A stretch of 64,000 bases of DNA from Edolisoma coerulescens (Eukaryota > Chordata > Aves > Passeriformes > Campephagidae). Each line of letters opens with the position of its first letter. The first letter of the stretch is position 1. This document shows positions 37,954 to 51,622 of this stretch, one piece after another. The translations under genes and the position numbers were made by a program. The notes under the pieces were generated by a model that made no database searches, had not been told where the DNA came from, and was given only the letters and a program-made list of their open reading frames with translations. The DNA lies in NCBI GenBank assembly GCA_013397115.1, contig VWZW01007301.1:620001-684000 (forward strand), given 5' to 3'.

Positions 37954-39445
37954 ATAATTGAATGGAAATTCAAAGTCTTGGTGGAACAGTACATTGTCTT
38001 AACCATGCTCCCATGTAGCCATAATATATTCTCTGAGCAAGAGATGCTCAGACTTGAGTTCTTGTTACTTAGTATGTGTGTTTTACAATGTGGAGGGTCC
38101 AGTACTTGGTATAAATCCTCCCAGATTTTGCAAGTGCTGAACCTCTGATTTCACGTGAGCTAGAAATCCTTGTGTGTCCTGGATATAAGCACTGTTGGTA
38201 GGTAAGCAGAGTTGCTCAGTTCAGGAAGAAACTAACCCATAGTCCTGCCTGATAACTTCTGGATCTGATAAACCTTTGTAGGTGATTAGAAATCTTGTCT
38301 GCATTTTGAATTTTGCTGTGAAGCTTGTGGTAAATAGAGCATGTTTTGTCTGTGTGTGTGAACTCATCTGTGAGGAGGAGGAAGTGGGCTCAGCAGCTTC
38401 TCCACCTCCTGATTCCCTGGAGGCACTGTCAGCAGACACTTTCCTTTGAAGGGTTGTTCTGAGGTGTCTCCTCTTTGTTCTGGGAGGAAGATAGTAAATA
38501 AATGTTGATCTGTAACTGCAGCAAATTTAAAAATAAATAATCCTTTCTGGCTGAGCAGGCTTGCAAGGTGGGTTTCTGAGTAAGGATAAGCGGGTATTTT
38601 ATCTTGCAGTGATGAAATACCTCAACCCTCAAGGAATCATGCCATGTATGTCTCAAAATCTTAGACAAAACTCTGCGGTTTTGTACTTCAGGACTACTGA
38701 CATATTGTTAAACCAAGCAGAGGATTTGAACTGCCAAGACTTTCATACACATCCTCTGTCTGAACTGGCTGCTGTAATTCCTGCCTGCCTTTGGCCATTG
38801 CTGTCTGCTTGTGGCCATCTCTGTACCCAGAGGTAAAACCCTCATCAGCCTTACACAGAAGAGTTATCCCAATGGAGAAGGAAAACAGACATTGTTCCAG
38901 ATAGGGAAAATCCCACAGGATCAGGGGCAGCCATAATTATAGCTGTTCTGCTTGGTTGGAAGAATGCAGAGGAACTACAGGGGAGGTCAGGCTTCAGTTA
39001 AACATAATACTCTTTTGTTTGCAGTAAATGCAGTTTAGCAAACAAAACTTTAATCAGTGGGACCAGAAACATGGTACAACGTTTACCTTTCCTGTGTTCC
39101 GATATATAAAGTGCTTCCAGCTTCCTTCAGATATGTGTCATGTTCTTCCAAAGTCCTACAGAACCATCCTAGTGGCAAACGTCTCGGTATGCCTTTTCCA
39201 GGGCTGATGATACTGATATAGTAGCAGAAATACAAGTTGCAGAAGTAGGTAAGTTATCATTTTTGTCTCTTAAGTAACAGAAGGACCCAACAACACACAA
39301 AGAGGATATAACCAGCAGCTCTATTTTTAATTTCCTGTTGGAGTATTTCTGAAGATCGGTCACTGAATGCTGGATCCTTTTGTTGTCTCTCTTTTGCCCA
39401 GGGTCAGTCAGGAAGTGTTTCACATGGTTTTTGTTTTCTTTTCAG

Positions 39446-39540
39446 CTGAAATAAAGATCTGTTTTAAATACTACCATGGTGTTAGTGGAGCCCTCCGAGC
39501 TACTACTCCATGTATCACTGTGAAGAACCCTGCTGTGATG
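39446..39540 (+). CDS. HECW2: HECW2 coding exon B (N-terminal HECW domain)
   Basis: A 95-bp exon after a TTTGTTTTCTTTTCAG acceptor and before a GTGAGT donor. The split first codon (T from exon A plus CT) gives Ser where human has Pro. It continues EIKICFKYYHGVSGALRATT and ends PCITVKNPAVM on a complete codon, equivalent to human residues 134-165. It completes most of the N-terminal HECW domain. Near-identity to human fits strong purifying selection. Confidence 0.96.
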
Positions 39541-42500
39541 GTGAGTTTAGCCTATCTGTTCATTGTATTTGTATAAGATGAGTTATTGATAAGTTTTATA
39601 AGATGATAGTATTGATGACAGTATTAACTGTCAGACCAACCTGTCAATATGTCTCCTAGTTTTACTATTGACAGCTATTATTTTTGAAAAAAAATTGTGT
39701 TGCCTAACAAAAATTATAAAACCTGGAAAATGCTTTTCATGGTTTTGTATTGCTCATAATAAAATAACAGTAAAAAGTCACTGAGCTTAACTGAAATTTT
39801 TTGTGCTAAGAGTTTGACTTTGCTTGCGTTCAGTTTTTTGATACTAACAGTTTTCTGTAATTTAACACCATAATAGAAATTTTTCACACTGGTTTTATAA
39901 CTGAAACCTTGTCCAAATTCTTTATTCCTTCTTGTTTCTTAAATATTTCCTAATATTCACTATGAAATTGTTGCTGAGATAGCAATTGTTGGTATAAATG
40001 AAACTGGACAAAACTCTGCTCTTGCAAAAATTACTGAGTTCTTTGAGTGTTCATATACCATTGAAATTTAGTAAATCTTTAATTATTGAGAAGTATTGTC
40101 TTACTGTGTTTGCATTATGAGACTTGTTTAAGTTTTAGAGGAGTTTTCTCTGTTGTTTAAGTAGTAGTGGAATATTTGTTAGAGTAGTGGAAGAAAAAGC
40201 TTCCAAGCTTGTACCATGGTGCTTTTGCTGGCAGTAATTTATCTAACAGGTTAGCTCTTCAGCTGAAGATTCAGCAAGTTCCACAGTGCATTTGATTCAC
40301 TGATGTTAGCTGCCAAATATTTAAGATCACAACTGTCAGGGTGATGTCCTGACAGTGGCAGTGTTGAAGATGCCGTAGAGCAGAAGTTACTCAGACTGAA
40401 TAGCTTTTATTCTGAACTTGTGCTTTTTCAGTGTTGTGCATTATATGCAAGTGCATGCTGTGGTTATCTGATACTGTATGTGCCATACCAGGCTTTATAT
40501 CTCAATATACCAAATGTGTGGGGGTTTTCTCTTAGAATCACAAGCCTAGGTGATAGCATCATTTAATTTTCAGGTCGTTGTCAGATCTCACTATGAGTAA
40601 CAGTTTCGCAGATGCGTACAAACTCGATATTTTACAGAAGAAAATGTGTCATAGTTAATGAACTTGACAGCTACTGTCTTTAATATCAATTTATAAACTA
40701 AAGACAGTAAGGTAGTCTGATTTTGAGCAAGAGGGAAAAATGCATCTCAAAATAACCCTTAGAATGGGCTGCATGCTGCACTGTATCATTAGTGAGAAGC
40801 AGAGTGATTATACTGAATGGAGAAACCAGTTGAACTTGGGTATTTTCTTGACCTTATCATGTTATCCACCAGTAGTTTTGAGATTCATTGAACAAAAGGA
40901 CATCTGAACTTCTGTCATCTGAGAATGAATTTAATTGCTTGGTAGCTACTTGAAGATCTTTCTTTCAGAGTCATGGTAATTCTTGAAGGCTTATACCAGC
41001 TGCTGCTGTTTAAATTTCTTTCCTTTGAAAGGTAATGCAGGGTCCTGGGTATTGTACAGAATTTACACACCTGCTGGAAGGGGTGATTTTATATAAACAT
41101 TTTTGTTTGTGTTAACAGTGCAGACTTCCAGAAATAGTGAGCTGTTAGTTTGCCTGATGATAATGTTATATGACAGTTCAGATGATACTTCCTAAAAATG
41201 TCATATTGGGTTAGTTATATGTAAGTAAATCTATTGTTAAATGTTAAAACCTCACAGTATTTCCATGGTTTTGGTGTTGAGCTTAAGCACTGTGCAGTAG
41301 AGATTACTTGGTTCTTTTGGTACTGGTTTCGTCTGTTAGAGAAATGCTGTTTGGGGAAGTGGTAAGAGAGTCATGGTGTGCCCACTCCCCTTTTTTATGG
41401 TGCAATAAATTCCCTGCTTACTGGATTTTCTCATACTATTGGTGTATCACACCACGTGTTTCAGTCCATCATATTTTTGGATAAGCAGCTAATATTCTAT
41501 TGTGTTCATTTGACTCAGGGAAGATAGAAGGCCTGATGGAGCATTCAGAAACACTGTGTTACACCAGATGCAAAAATATGTGTATGTGCTGGGATGAAGT
41601 TTTTCACTTGGTGCAGAAGAATTGAAATTGCTGTTCAGATCATAATGGAACAGGAAAAGGTTATATAGAAAAATCATGGAAGTGTACGGATCACTGTCAC
41701 CATTCATGTTATTATAGCTGAATTGTGGGCAAATTCTATTTTCCATAACGTGAACTTATGATTAGCAATGTAAACTATATTATTCGAATGGAGTCCGACT
41801 TGCAGCAGAAAAATAGGTATAGAATGGGGAAGGCCTTTTTGTTGGTGAGTAACATTTTTAACAAAGAAAACAGTGTGTGCTAAAATAAGCCCAAAAGACT
41901 AAATGGGAATCCACAGCATTCCTGTGGCCTTGCCTGGACAGCATCACTATCACAGTGGGATGCACTCCTTGCTGCTTCCACGGTATCTGTCTGTAGACAA
42001 GGGGACACTGATCCAGCTGGAATTAACCCATTGCTTTTGATGCCTTCATAATTTTGCTACCACCTGTCACTGCTTATGCATCCATATAAAATCACTGGCA
42101 TAATAATGTCATGCTGGGTGGAAAAGGGATGGTTCTGAGCACCCTGGCGAGACTTGTCTTGCCTTGAGAGTGGGAAGTGCCTCATGGAGCCAGCAGTGAG
42201 GGAGGGGAATGGGCTGGCTGGCAAGTGGCAGTGCTTGCTGGCGTGGTGTGTTCCCTCACAAGGCCGCTGAGACCCACGGGGATGTCAGGCTCCAACATCA
42301 TGGCTGCTTCTTCATCACTTTGTCTGGAGAAATCTGCACATTTGCTAATTCCAATGAAATTCCAACGTGCTTGCTGATCATCGTGGGAAGTATTTGAAAG
42401 CTATAATATAAAGTAGCTTAAAGCAATATATAAAGGAATGATTACATGTTCGGTGAATGCAAAGCAGCTTCCCTGCGGCTACCACAGCTCCAGAGTCATT

Positions 42501-43460
42501 TATCCATCTGGTGACTTCAAACCACTGCTCAGCTGTTCAGGGCTGCCTCACATTCTTCATCTACTCACACAGGTGTGCCCATTATTATTCAGCTTATTTT
42601 GATCATTTAATAGATCAGACCCTGTTCTATCATTGGTATTAATCCTCAGCGCTGTGTTGGGCTCAGACTTTTTCTGTGTCACCTCTCCTGCCTGGGAGTG
42701 AGTGCAGTGCCTGCCCAGGGAACCATTTGTCTTCAAAGATAGCTCCATTGATGTCCCCGTGATAGATTATTTGGCTGGATGCACATCCCCTCTGTCTTGA
42801 AAGACAAATTCTTCTGCTAGTTGAAAGAGATAGACATTAATACATGAGAAACTTCTTATTCTGAAGTAGTGCTTTACCTAATGAGGGATTTTGGTAGAAA
42901 CCAAACCTCAAAATCTGTGAAGCATAAGCTTTTAGACCGCATTTATATTTAGATATCTGATGCACTTTTCTGTTTAAAAGGAGCTTTTGTTCATAGAGCC
43001 GAAAGCTTTTTTAGTCTCTCTTTGATCTCTGCTTTTTTTTTTTGTGGTACACTAAATTATCTATTTGTGGAAAGTGACAAAAGTTACGTATGCTGTCACT
43101 GGCCAGCTCAGTACTTTGGTATGTATTACAAATCCATACTGTTGGTTGTTATTTTACAAAAGGGAAAGCTGTAGAAAAAGACAGGTTTTCTCTGATTAAT
43201 ATCGTATTAATACGTGTATTAGCCTATATATGTTCTGTTTGGAAGATCTGAGCTACTGGTGTATTAGCAGTGTGGGACATAAATAATAGATGTTTTGCTG
43301 TAAATAAATGCTGTAGCTGAGCCTCTCTGTGGTAATAGGCAGTATTTGGAAGTAAGATCCTTCCTTAACATAGTACCTTCAAATTGTGTTATCATCCTCA
43401 GGCATGTACAAAGCAGATGAAAACTTCTGTGGTGTATTTCTTTTTTTTTCTCCTCTTCAG
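39541..43460 (+). other. HECW2: HECW2 intron B-C
   Basis: AT-rich intron of 3,920 bp. It ends in a long pyrimidine tract before exon C. I recognised no repeat, RNA gene or coding remnant. Confidence 0.9.
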
Positions 43461-43536
43461 ATGGGAGTAGAAGGCACGGATGAAGGTGCTTCTGGAGCCC
43501 AGCACTCTAGGAAGTTGGTCAGCTTTACCCTATCAG
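43461..43536 (+). CDS. HECW2: HECW2 coding exon C (linker to C2 domain)
   Basis: A 76-bp exon beginning on a complete codon after CTCCTCTTCAG and ending one base into an Asp codon before GTAAAA. It encodes MGVEGTDEGASGAQHSRKLV followed by SFTLS, equivalent to human residues 166-190. The EG(T/M)(D/E)xGASG stretch is the least conserved part and is a loop between the N-terminal domain and C2. The HSRKLVSFTLSD wording matches HECW2. Confidence 0.94.
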
Positions 43537-45328
43537 GTAAAAACAACACTACTCTGTGTTTTACAAATTAATGTTAAAAAAAAGTAAAAAGTTGCTGTTC
43601 TAAATAACATCAAAGATGGAATGCTTTTTTTCATTAGCCTCTGTAGGAGCACACTCTAGTGGCTTGAAAGATGTCATTTCTTTAGAACTTCTGTTGGTTG
43701 AAAACCAGCCAGAATCATGGATCTCCAGGAGTGAAAGAAATGGGTTTGATATATCCCAGCATGAAAAATTTAGAGAACTTTCCAGTTTGCACAAGGGACA
43801 GTTCCTCTCAGATTGAAGAGTGGAAAACATAAACTCTAACTAAAATGCAGTCTGGCTCCATCACTTTGAAAAAAGCAATAGCTGCAAATGGTGGTTTAGA
43901 AAGGGAAAAAATCTTCACTTGTAAGAGATCTAAGCTGTCACTACAGAGAAATAGCTGTAGGGGTGCAGTCTACCAGCTACACTTGTTTTGATTAGCACTT
44001 TATTCCAGGGAAATCTTGTGTGAGACAGAAGCATATTCAGCTTGAGCAAAGGCAGATGAAATTCGCTTCTGAATCTTGAAGAGCTGACAATAAAAACATG
44101 TAGAGATTGTAGAGGTAGAGCAGAAAAACCCTGCTTTTTCAAGTGGCCTTTCAGCAGTTGCCTGAGATAGAGCTGTAAAGACTCACATAGTGGACTATAC
44201 AAGTAATTGCTTCATGAATTCTGAAAAACCTGTTTTGTTTAATAGACAGTTGTGATTCTGCCTAAGGAGTCCCATAAAATAATTTTGAAAGGTGTATTGA
44301 CTGATAGGCCTGTGACATGTGTCCTATAATGTTTTTGGGTTGTACATTCGCACATGACTCTTTATTTCATCATGTTTCTGCTGTGTGGCTTAATTCTGAA
44401 TATTGGGTAGGTTTCTTTTTTTTTTTTTACTAGATCCACAGGCATGGCATTTAATTTTACAGCAGTGAATTTTGCCTGCATGTATAAATTGTATGTGCCA
44501 GTTGCATTACTGCATGCAGCATACTGGTGTGCTTAATGGAAAAAGACACAAGTCTTGTGCTTCAGCAAACCTACAGAGAAACAGAAATATTTTACGGCTA
44601 AGTTTAAAATCTAATATTATATTAAAAAGTACCTCTATTTTTCTTGTTGCTGAAGCTTGCACCATCATTGAAGTCCTTAGTCATGACAATATGCTCCTGA
44701 GGAAATTATTATTTATTATTGTAAGTTGCAAGGGCTGCAGGACTGAGGTTTCTCTAGGAAGAAAGAAGCATTTTCAGAAAACTTTGCCTCTTTTTATGTG
44801 AGATGGATTATCTGCTCTGTTGGGAGTAAACTGCATCACAGTCCAGAGCAGACTTGATAAGTTACATTTATGAAAGACTGAACTTTTGGAAAGTGTCTGT
44901 TCACTGCATTACCTCCCATACAATTTTTATCTCCTCTCCTTACCAAGAAACAAAACAAGTACTGTGATTCATTTTGGGCTGTTTCTGTCTGTGTGTCTTT
45001 TCTTTCCTTGAGTGGAAATACCTTACATACTTTACTGAGAAAAGCATTTGTAGGTGAGCTACAAGTTTATGCTTTTTGTTTTACAAATAACTGGAGGCTC
45101 AAATGTAAATGAGGATGTTGATACCTTTCTTCCTTATATTCTTTTGGGAAAACACTTGATTTCCTGCTGTACACTGGATCCAGTTAATGTGTGAGTACTT
45201 TTAAGTTGCTTTATTTAGTAATCTATGGTGAATTGATTTCCTGGGTAATATTTTAGGAATACACTACTTTGTGAACTAGCTTTAATTTACTCAGTTCCTT
45301 TTTCCTTCCTTCTTGTTTTGCTTTATAG
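43537..45328 (+). other. HECW2: HECW2 intron C-D
   Basis: Intron of 1,792 bp, AT-rich, with a 13-base T run near 44416-44428. I see nothing else in it. Confidence 0.9.
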
Positions 45329-45498
45329 ATATTAGAGCAGCTGGACTTAAAAAAGGCATGTTCTTCAACCCTGATCCTTATCTAAAGATGTCTATTCAGC
45401 CAGGCAAGAAAAGTACATTTCCTACGTTTGCTCACCATGGCCAGGAAAGAAGGTCGACTATCATCAGTAACACAACTAATCCTGTTTGGCACAGAGAG
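45329..45498 (+). CDS. HECW2: HECW2 coding exon D (first part of C2 domain)
   Basis: A 170-bp exon between a TTTTGCTTTATAG acceptor and a GTAATG donor, equivalent to human residues 191-247. It encodes DIRAAGLKKGMFFNPDPYLK, then MSIQPGKKSTFPT, and ends RRSTIISNTTNPVWHRE. NPDPYLKM and TTNPVWHRE are typical C2 beta-strand and loop signatures (the usual C2 pattern is DPY-x-K-V then T-x-NP-x-W). C2 domains of NEDD4-family ligases direct the protein to phospholipid membranes and can hold the HECT domain inactive. Leaves on a complete codon. Confidence 0.97.
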
Positions 45499-47992
45499 GT
45501 AATGCATCCCTTTTGAGAGCTGTCTGCCAGCTGATGCAGCGTACCAGGCTTGCATTTTCTCCTCATGCATTAGGCCTTACTCTCTGAAAGCTGTGGGCTT
45601 ATTTTGTAGCTAGTTACTTAAAGTGACACAGAAATTTTAGTAATTGTGGGAACCCTGTTGGTGGATAGAAACAGTTATCATCTGCATATTAAAGCTGGGT
45701 ATTTAAGCTGCTGACAGGTTTTCATTCCCTTCTCTGCTAAAAAAAGCTGAACTCACTTAGCCCCCCTGTAGATTTCTTGAAATTGCAAAAATTAATTAAT
45801 TAAAGTTGTGAGAAGACTCTTTAAGAGAAGTTACACTATATGAACATTTATGCTCAATGATTGCAACAACTGTTCATTTGGAAATGGTATTTTCGTGGTG
45901 TGTAGCGGGTGACAAATTTTCAGTTTTGTCAGGCAGAGAGGATGCTCTTCGGTGTAGCCCCTGCAAGCACAACTGCAGGAAGGAACACCCAGGAAGGTGT
46001 TAGAGCACCACTCAGCAAGGGGGGCAAACAGGCAGCCTGGCAGAGGCCAGTTTGCCAGATGTGTTTGTGTTGGGTGAACTGTGCAGATCCCAGGGAAGGA
46101 ACTCAGTCCCGCAACTTTCATTGAATGCAGGAGAGCCAGGCTGTGCTTTTGAAGATAAATGTTTATGTGGCAAACAGAACGAAACTACTGACACATCCAT
46201 AACCCTTTCAGGACTGGCAAGCCTGTACTGTGGTGAATGTTAATGTATTCTTTAGGAAGATGAAAACTGAGTAGGCCTTGGGAAATGTTTCCACAAATCA
46301 TAAACCAAACAAGCAGTAAAGCAGAACTGAGCAGGGCCAGCATTAGCACTGCCCTGGGGTGCTTGGTTGTAGGAAAGACTCTAGATGTGAATAGTCTTAA
46401 AATCTTTTAAAAAATCAAAGTTTGGATCTCTAAACTGATTCTTCAGTTTTCTGTCTGTCCATCCATCTATCCAGCAGCTGGAATGAAAATCTACTCTTCC
46501 TGCCTCCCCCCCCCTTTTTTTTTTTATCCTCCAGTTCTCCTTGGCTTTGAAGCTTTTTAGAAAAGTGATAATATTCACTGGTGCACACATTGCATCAGCT
46601 TGCTTTAGCTGCTAGATCTTCCCTGTAGCAATGCTCTGACAACAGCAGTTATGATCCCATTACATATGCTGTCCTAGTGGTGCAGAATTGATCCTGTTTT
46701 ACATCTAATACTTTCTGCAAAGTAATTTGCAATATTATGGCAAACTGAGAGTGACAAATTTTTAAGTTCTGTTTATCAGAGGAACCCAGTTCTGACAGTT
46801 GCCCAGCATGAGGAAGTGATGTTACTCCTGACCCAGTTTAATTGGTTTTTTGGAATATATTTATCTGATGCCTACAGCTGAGCTGAAGAGCTATTTCTCC
46901 TTTTGTTCCTTGTTCAGTCTATCTTTGGCTACCTAACCACATGTGTATTAGGCATTGTACACAGGTTGTGGTTTGCTCAGAGGTCTTAAAGGCAGCAGAC
47001 AGTAAAAGTGTAACCAGATGACTTTGTTTTTTCTGAGTAGGTTATCTCATACTTTGCTTGTTTATTTGGAATATCTTAAAATCTAGATGAGAAATACAAA
47101 TTTTGGGTTCCTAAGCTCATTTTCCTAAGGGAATTTATCATCACACTGTATGTATGTGGGTGTCTGCCCACATGCTTGCTTAACATTTGCCCTGTACCAC
47201 TTTTGAATCTTTTGGCCATCTTTGGGCAGACAGAGCAGTACAGATCTAAGAGATGAAGTACCCACAAAATGCATGAGAATGAAGGCTGAAGAGTGTAACC
47301 GTGTTAATGTTCCTATGCAGGGAAAGGTGGAAGAATGATTTTACCAGACATCAAGAAATCTTCTGTAAATTAGCAGCATATTGTTTAAAGGCCCCAGGTG
47401 TGGGAAGAGGTTCTGTTGGAGTTTGCTGACATTTGTCAATGTTGGGGCAAAACTCCACAGAAAATTCTCCTCCTTTAGTAATGCTGCTCCAGAATGTACT
47501 GTATACACATTGCCCTTTTGACTTCCTGTCATGCGTACAAAACATTAATGCAAAGCATTAATGGGAGGGAAATTCTTCTAAGCACAGCCTGGAGTGAGAC
47601 AAGTGAGACACTTACTTCTTTCCTCCTGCACTGACCTGACAGAGTACAGTAAGGATTCCTTCTGTTTTTGCTTTCCCCTGTGCAAATAGAAGCAAGCAGT
47701 AGGATACACGGCTCTCTACTTTCTGACATAGACCCTGAAAGTGCTTTTATCCAGTCCAGTTTCTTACTGCGAAATTCTTTTCAAGGAACAGTAAAAGGGA
47801 ATGAGGAATAGTAAAAAGCTAGTTATATATGCAAAAATTCATTAATAAATGATGTTGACATTATTTTGCCATGTGGAAAATGCTGTCATCAGTCATTACT
47901 TTCGGAGTTTGCTGTGCATTAGTAGTAATTAAGTACACACTTTCTGAATAAAGGTGTATTGATACGGTGTCAAATATGTTCTTTCCTTCCAG
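45499..47992 (+). other. HECW2: HECW2 intron D-E
   Basis: Intron of 2,494 bp. It contains a short (AATT)n stretch near 45789-45803 and a C9T12 homopolymer junction at 46506-46526. I recognise no other element. Confidence 0.9.
46506..46526. repeat. C9-T12 homopolymer junction
   Basis: Nine C followed by twelve T. A run like this is prone to length error in sequencing and to polymorphism. Confidence 0.85.
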
Positions 47993-48135
47993 AAATATTC
48001 TTTTGTTGCACTTCTAACAGATGTCCTGGAAATTGAGGTTAAAGACAAATTTGCCAAGAGTCGTCCGATCATCAAGCGCTTCCTTGGGAAGTTAACCATA
48101 CCCGTTCAGAGACTTTTGGAGAGACACGCAATTGG
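47993..48135 (+). CDS. HECW2: HECW2 coding exon E (C2 domain core)
   Basis: A 143-bp exon after TTCTTTCCTTCCAG and before GTAAAT. It starts on a complete codon and ends two bases into a Gly codon. It encodes KYSFVALLTDVLEIEVKDKF, then AKSRPIIKRFLGKLTIPVQR and LLERHAIG, equivalent to human residues 248-295. This is the second half of the C2 fold: the strand LEIEVKDKF, the charged loop KSRPIIKR and the strand FLGKLTIPV. Differences from human are few (Ala for Phe in SFVALL, His for Gln in ERHAIG). Confidence 0.97.
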
Positions 48136-50963
48136 GTAAATGGATACATTCTTAATGCTAACTTGTGTTCAGCAGGAAGACTCAGCATCTAGGATACTGG
48201 CAAAGAGCAACCTTTCTACCTTATTGGTACAGACCAGCAAATTTTTACTACATCTGTAGTAAGAAATACATTGTAATTTTCATAGCTTTATTGCCTGACG
48301 GGAAAATGGCAGCGTTTCTAGCCCTGTCCTGAATACGTGTACCCATGTTTGTGTTGATGTGTGTCTATATTTTGTTTTCAGCTTAATTTCTTTACATAAA
48401 AAATGTTATTCACAAAAAAAGTTACCTCTGTCTCTCTTGGCTGTCTAGTCAAGCCATTATCACAGTACTACATGGTTGTGTGCAAATTTTTTAGAGCAAG
48501 CAGATGTAATTGACTGACTTCTTGTACAGCTCAAGTCTTTTTAATTGTCAGTTCAATAATCAGAGATGTAATATCCCTTCAGCTAATTGGCCAGAACTGC
48601 AAGGCTGTGACTCCTTATTTTTCAGAGTGCTTCTGGTACTACACAATTAAAATTGCCTTTTGTTATGAATAGCTCACTGATGGGACTCAGAATTCACCTG
48701 TTGTGCTTCTCTTTTGTAAAGGCCCTGCCTTAAAGTCTGCTAAAGTTAATGTGACTCCATTGACTTTAAAAAGCCATTGGATTAGGCCCATGAGGAAGGA
48801 TGGTGAAATTAAATGCATATTTTCTTCCTTAAAGCTTAAGGGCATGGCAGTGTCATCACACTTTTATACAAACTGGCCTCCTTTTTCACAGATGTTCCCC
48901 TCAAAGTAACAAGTTGCGTAAGTGGAGAAAATCAAATTCAATTTGAAAACAGTTTTCACCTTTAAGTTTTCAAAGTGGTGTCTACATTGGTAAGTAAAGA
49001 AAGAATAAAATTGTAAGGATAGCTTAAAATTTTGATAATATCTTCTGATACAGAATTTATTAAACATTTTTTAAAAAAGCCTACCCATTTGTTTTGTAGT
49101 GGGGTCCAAGAATAGTGTAGGTATATGTACAGTCTAACTTTTCTAAGAAGTGCCTCATCTTTGTGTTTCAACAAATTGTGTTTAGTTGAACAAGCAGCTT
49201 TTTCTAATAAATTTGCACACTCCTATACACTCAAACATAGCACTGTGATACAGGCTGGTGTGAAAACCTAGTGCAGGGTGTTTATTTCCTTGCTAAACAC
49301 CAAAATGTTTTTCTGCTCTGGGATTCCTAGTGCTGTGATTTGTGGAAATTATCCATTTGCTGTGTTCATCAGTTCTTACCTCTGTTTTCTCAAACCATTA
49401 ATCTGGAAGACATTTCCTGTTTTCTTCTCCATACTTCAGTTCTGTATATTTAATATATCAAATATTTTTAGGATTTTAGAGGCAGTATAATAAATATGTA
49501 TTAAGCATATGGGCATTTGGTTGGTTTGCCATACTGCTGTTAGAACTGACATTAAATCTGTTTTGCCTCTTCTTCCGTAATATGTCTGTCCATATTCATT
49601 TTATGTGTAAAGGCAGACAATATTTCACCAAAGGTTTTGCAAAGTAAAGTAGTGGTTAATGTAGGTGTGAAGTAGAAATGTACCAAATATACAATTAACT
49701 GCTAATTCTCTTGCTTTTTTTTTTGGTCAAGCAAGTATAACACCATCCTTCTGATGATGCCAAGGATGATTATTAATGAATGAAAAGGTGAAATCCAGAA
49801 CCAGCCACTTTTAGATAAATTCTGCCCCACTTTTAGCTGTAGTCATAGCTCACAAGTGTGTGTAAAGAAATGGCCAGTGGCTTTTAATTTCTTGGAAAAC
49901 ATGATAAATGAGCATGAGAATCATCTAGAATTGATTCAGCTGAATACAGAGAAGGCATTAATCATGTTGTGGCTTCCTCCATTCTAAAGTGGCCTGGAAT
50001 AATATAAAACTTACATAAAAACTGGAAACCTCAGATGTCTAACTGAAGAGTTGTAGTTGGAGTACAGAGTGAGGAACCTGTGACAGATCCTGGAGACACT
50101 ACTGCAGTGATTTGGTGTCCTGTGGGCTGTAGACCAGTGTGGGGAGGGGAGGTTGCTTGTCCCCTCAGGGCTTTTTTTTCCCCTAAAAGTTTATGTGAAC
50201 TGCTGCAGTTTATTTCAGTAATAACTGCATTTGTTTTATTTTGCAGTAGGAGTGCTCCCAGTAAAGGAGAGGTGTTGATACCAGTATAAAGTTATGTGCA
50301 TAAATAACAATAATTTCCTGCGGAGGTCTTTAGTAGCTCCCTCTTCTTCCTTCAGCTGTCCCAGCTGTGCTGAGGGGAGCTGGGGCTGTGAATTCTGGCT
50401 GTGCCTAAATAAGAATGAACAGCCTGGGATCTGATCCAAAGTCTCAAGCTGATACAAGTGTCTAATCTAGCCTGAGCCCCACTGAATTCAGTAACTCTTA
50501 AGAACATATTTGAAGATAAATTCAAGCATTAATAGCTTTTCTAAATCAGAATGCAGAAGTGCTTTGTTGGACGTGAAAAAATATGAAGAAACTATCTGTG
50601 ACTTTTGTACATGGTAAAAACCACAAGGGGGCAGAAAGGTTTTGTTAATTATAAAATATTTTGTGTTGGGGAAGGGAGGAGATTAGGGGAGAGGGATCTT
50701 TGCAGTTCGATTTCTTTAGAACTTAAGATATTTAGCGATGTATAAGAATTGGTTGGGCACAATCTGTGCCTTGGAATTGATCAAACAGAGTTTTTTAGGC
50801 TGCTTTATCTGTTAACTAAAGGTATTTTACACCATTGATGGTGTTTGTGCTTTTCCGTCCAAAATGGAGTATGTGGCTGATTTTAAGACCATAATAGAAA
50901 TTAAATACTGGAAACATAAAACCAGTTGAAATTTTAAAAAACCCAATATTTTTAATTTTGCAG
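48136..50963 (+). other. HECW2: HECW2 intron E-F
   Basis: AT-rich intron of 2,828 bp with short T runs. I recognised no repeat family, RNA gene or coding remnant. Confidence 0.9.
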
Positions 50964-51064
50964 AGACCAGGTTCTCAGCTATAATCTTGGCAGAAGGCTC
51001 CCAGCTGATCATGTTAGTGGGTATCTCCAATTCAAAGTGGAAATCACATCTTCTGTTCACGAAG
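50964..51064 (+). CDS. HECW2: HECW2 coding exon F (end of C2 domain)
   Basis: A 101-bp exon after TTTTTAATTTTGCAG and before GTGAGA, with one base at each end belonging to split codons. It encodes DQVLSYNLGRRLPADHVSGY then LQFKVEITSSVHE, equivalent to human residues 295-328. SYNLGRR and VSGYLQFKVEI form the last C2 strands. Its frame is found by joining exon E (GG) with its first base (A). No ATG-started frame reveals this exon, so a plain open-frame scan would miss it. Confidence 0.96.
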
Positions 51065-51622
51065 GTGAGAATTTGTCAATGGTCTGGCTCTCCAGATAGT
51101 TGTATGGAGAGAGTTTCTGTGTATTTCTGTGTCCAGGATTTTCTGTTGTTGAGGACATCATATACTTTCTCATTTGTGTACGGTCCCCCTACTGCAGATG
51201 TTTTCTACTGGGATTCAAAATTTCGATATGGCAGGTACTGCTTTGGAGAAGGTAATTCCAGAATGCCAACACTTAGCATATTGTTTTTGATTTTGTTGGA
51301 TAGATTCTAAATGAATCTGCTTATGATTCTCATTTTATGCTTGGCAGTGCTTTGTCTTTTGAAAGCAAAATGGGAATCCTGTGAAGTCATACTTCACACC
51401 CCATAAATGTTCTATATCCTACAAAGTATAGACTTCTAAAAAAAAATTCTTTAACTGCCGTTCCAACACTATAGATGCCTCTGTTATTTTGATTGAATTT
51501 TCTTCCCTCAGTTGTCTGATTGAAATAGGCAAGCATCTTCAAGGATGTCTTTATGTAATTTAAGTAGAATGAACTGTGTGTTGCTGCTCTGTGTTTCACG
51601 TTCAGTCTTTCTGTCTCTGCAG
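51065..51622 (+). other. HECW2: HECW2 intron F-G
   Basis: Intron of 558 bp ending in TTTCTGTCTCTGCAG. Nothing else is recognised. Confidence 0.92.

Larger units (their letters stand above)
26588..39445 (+). other. HECW2: HECW2 intron A-B, with assembly duplications
   Basis: This intron is 12,858 bp as assembled. It carries a 26-bp palindrome (27491-27516), a CpG-rich patch (about 28520-28680), an ancient CR1-type fragment (about 29325-29640), a hairpin (30898-30919), a younger antisense CR1 (31943-32826), and two single-N gaps with flanking direct duplications. Removing the duplications would shorten the intron to about 10,990 bp. I recognise no gene within it. Confidence 0.9.
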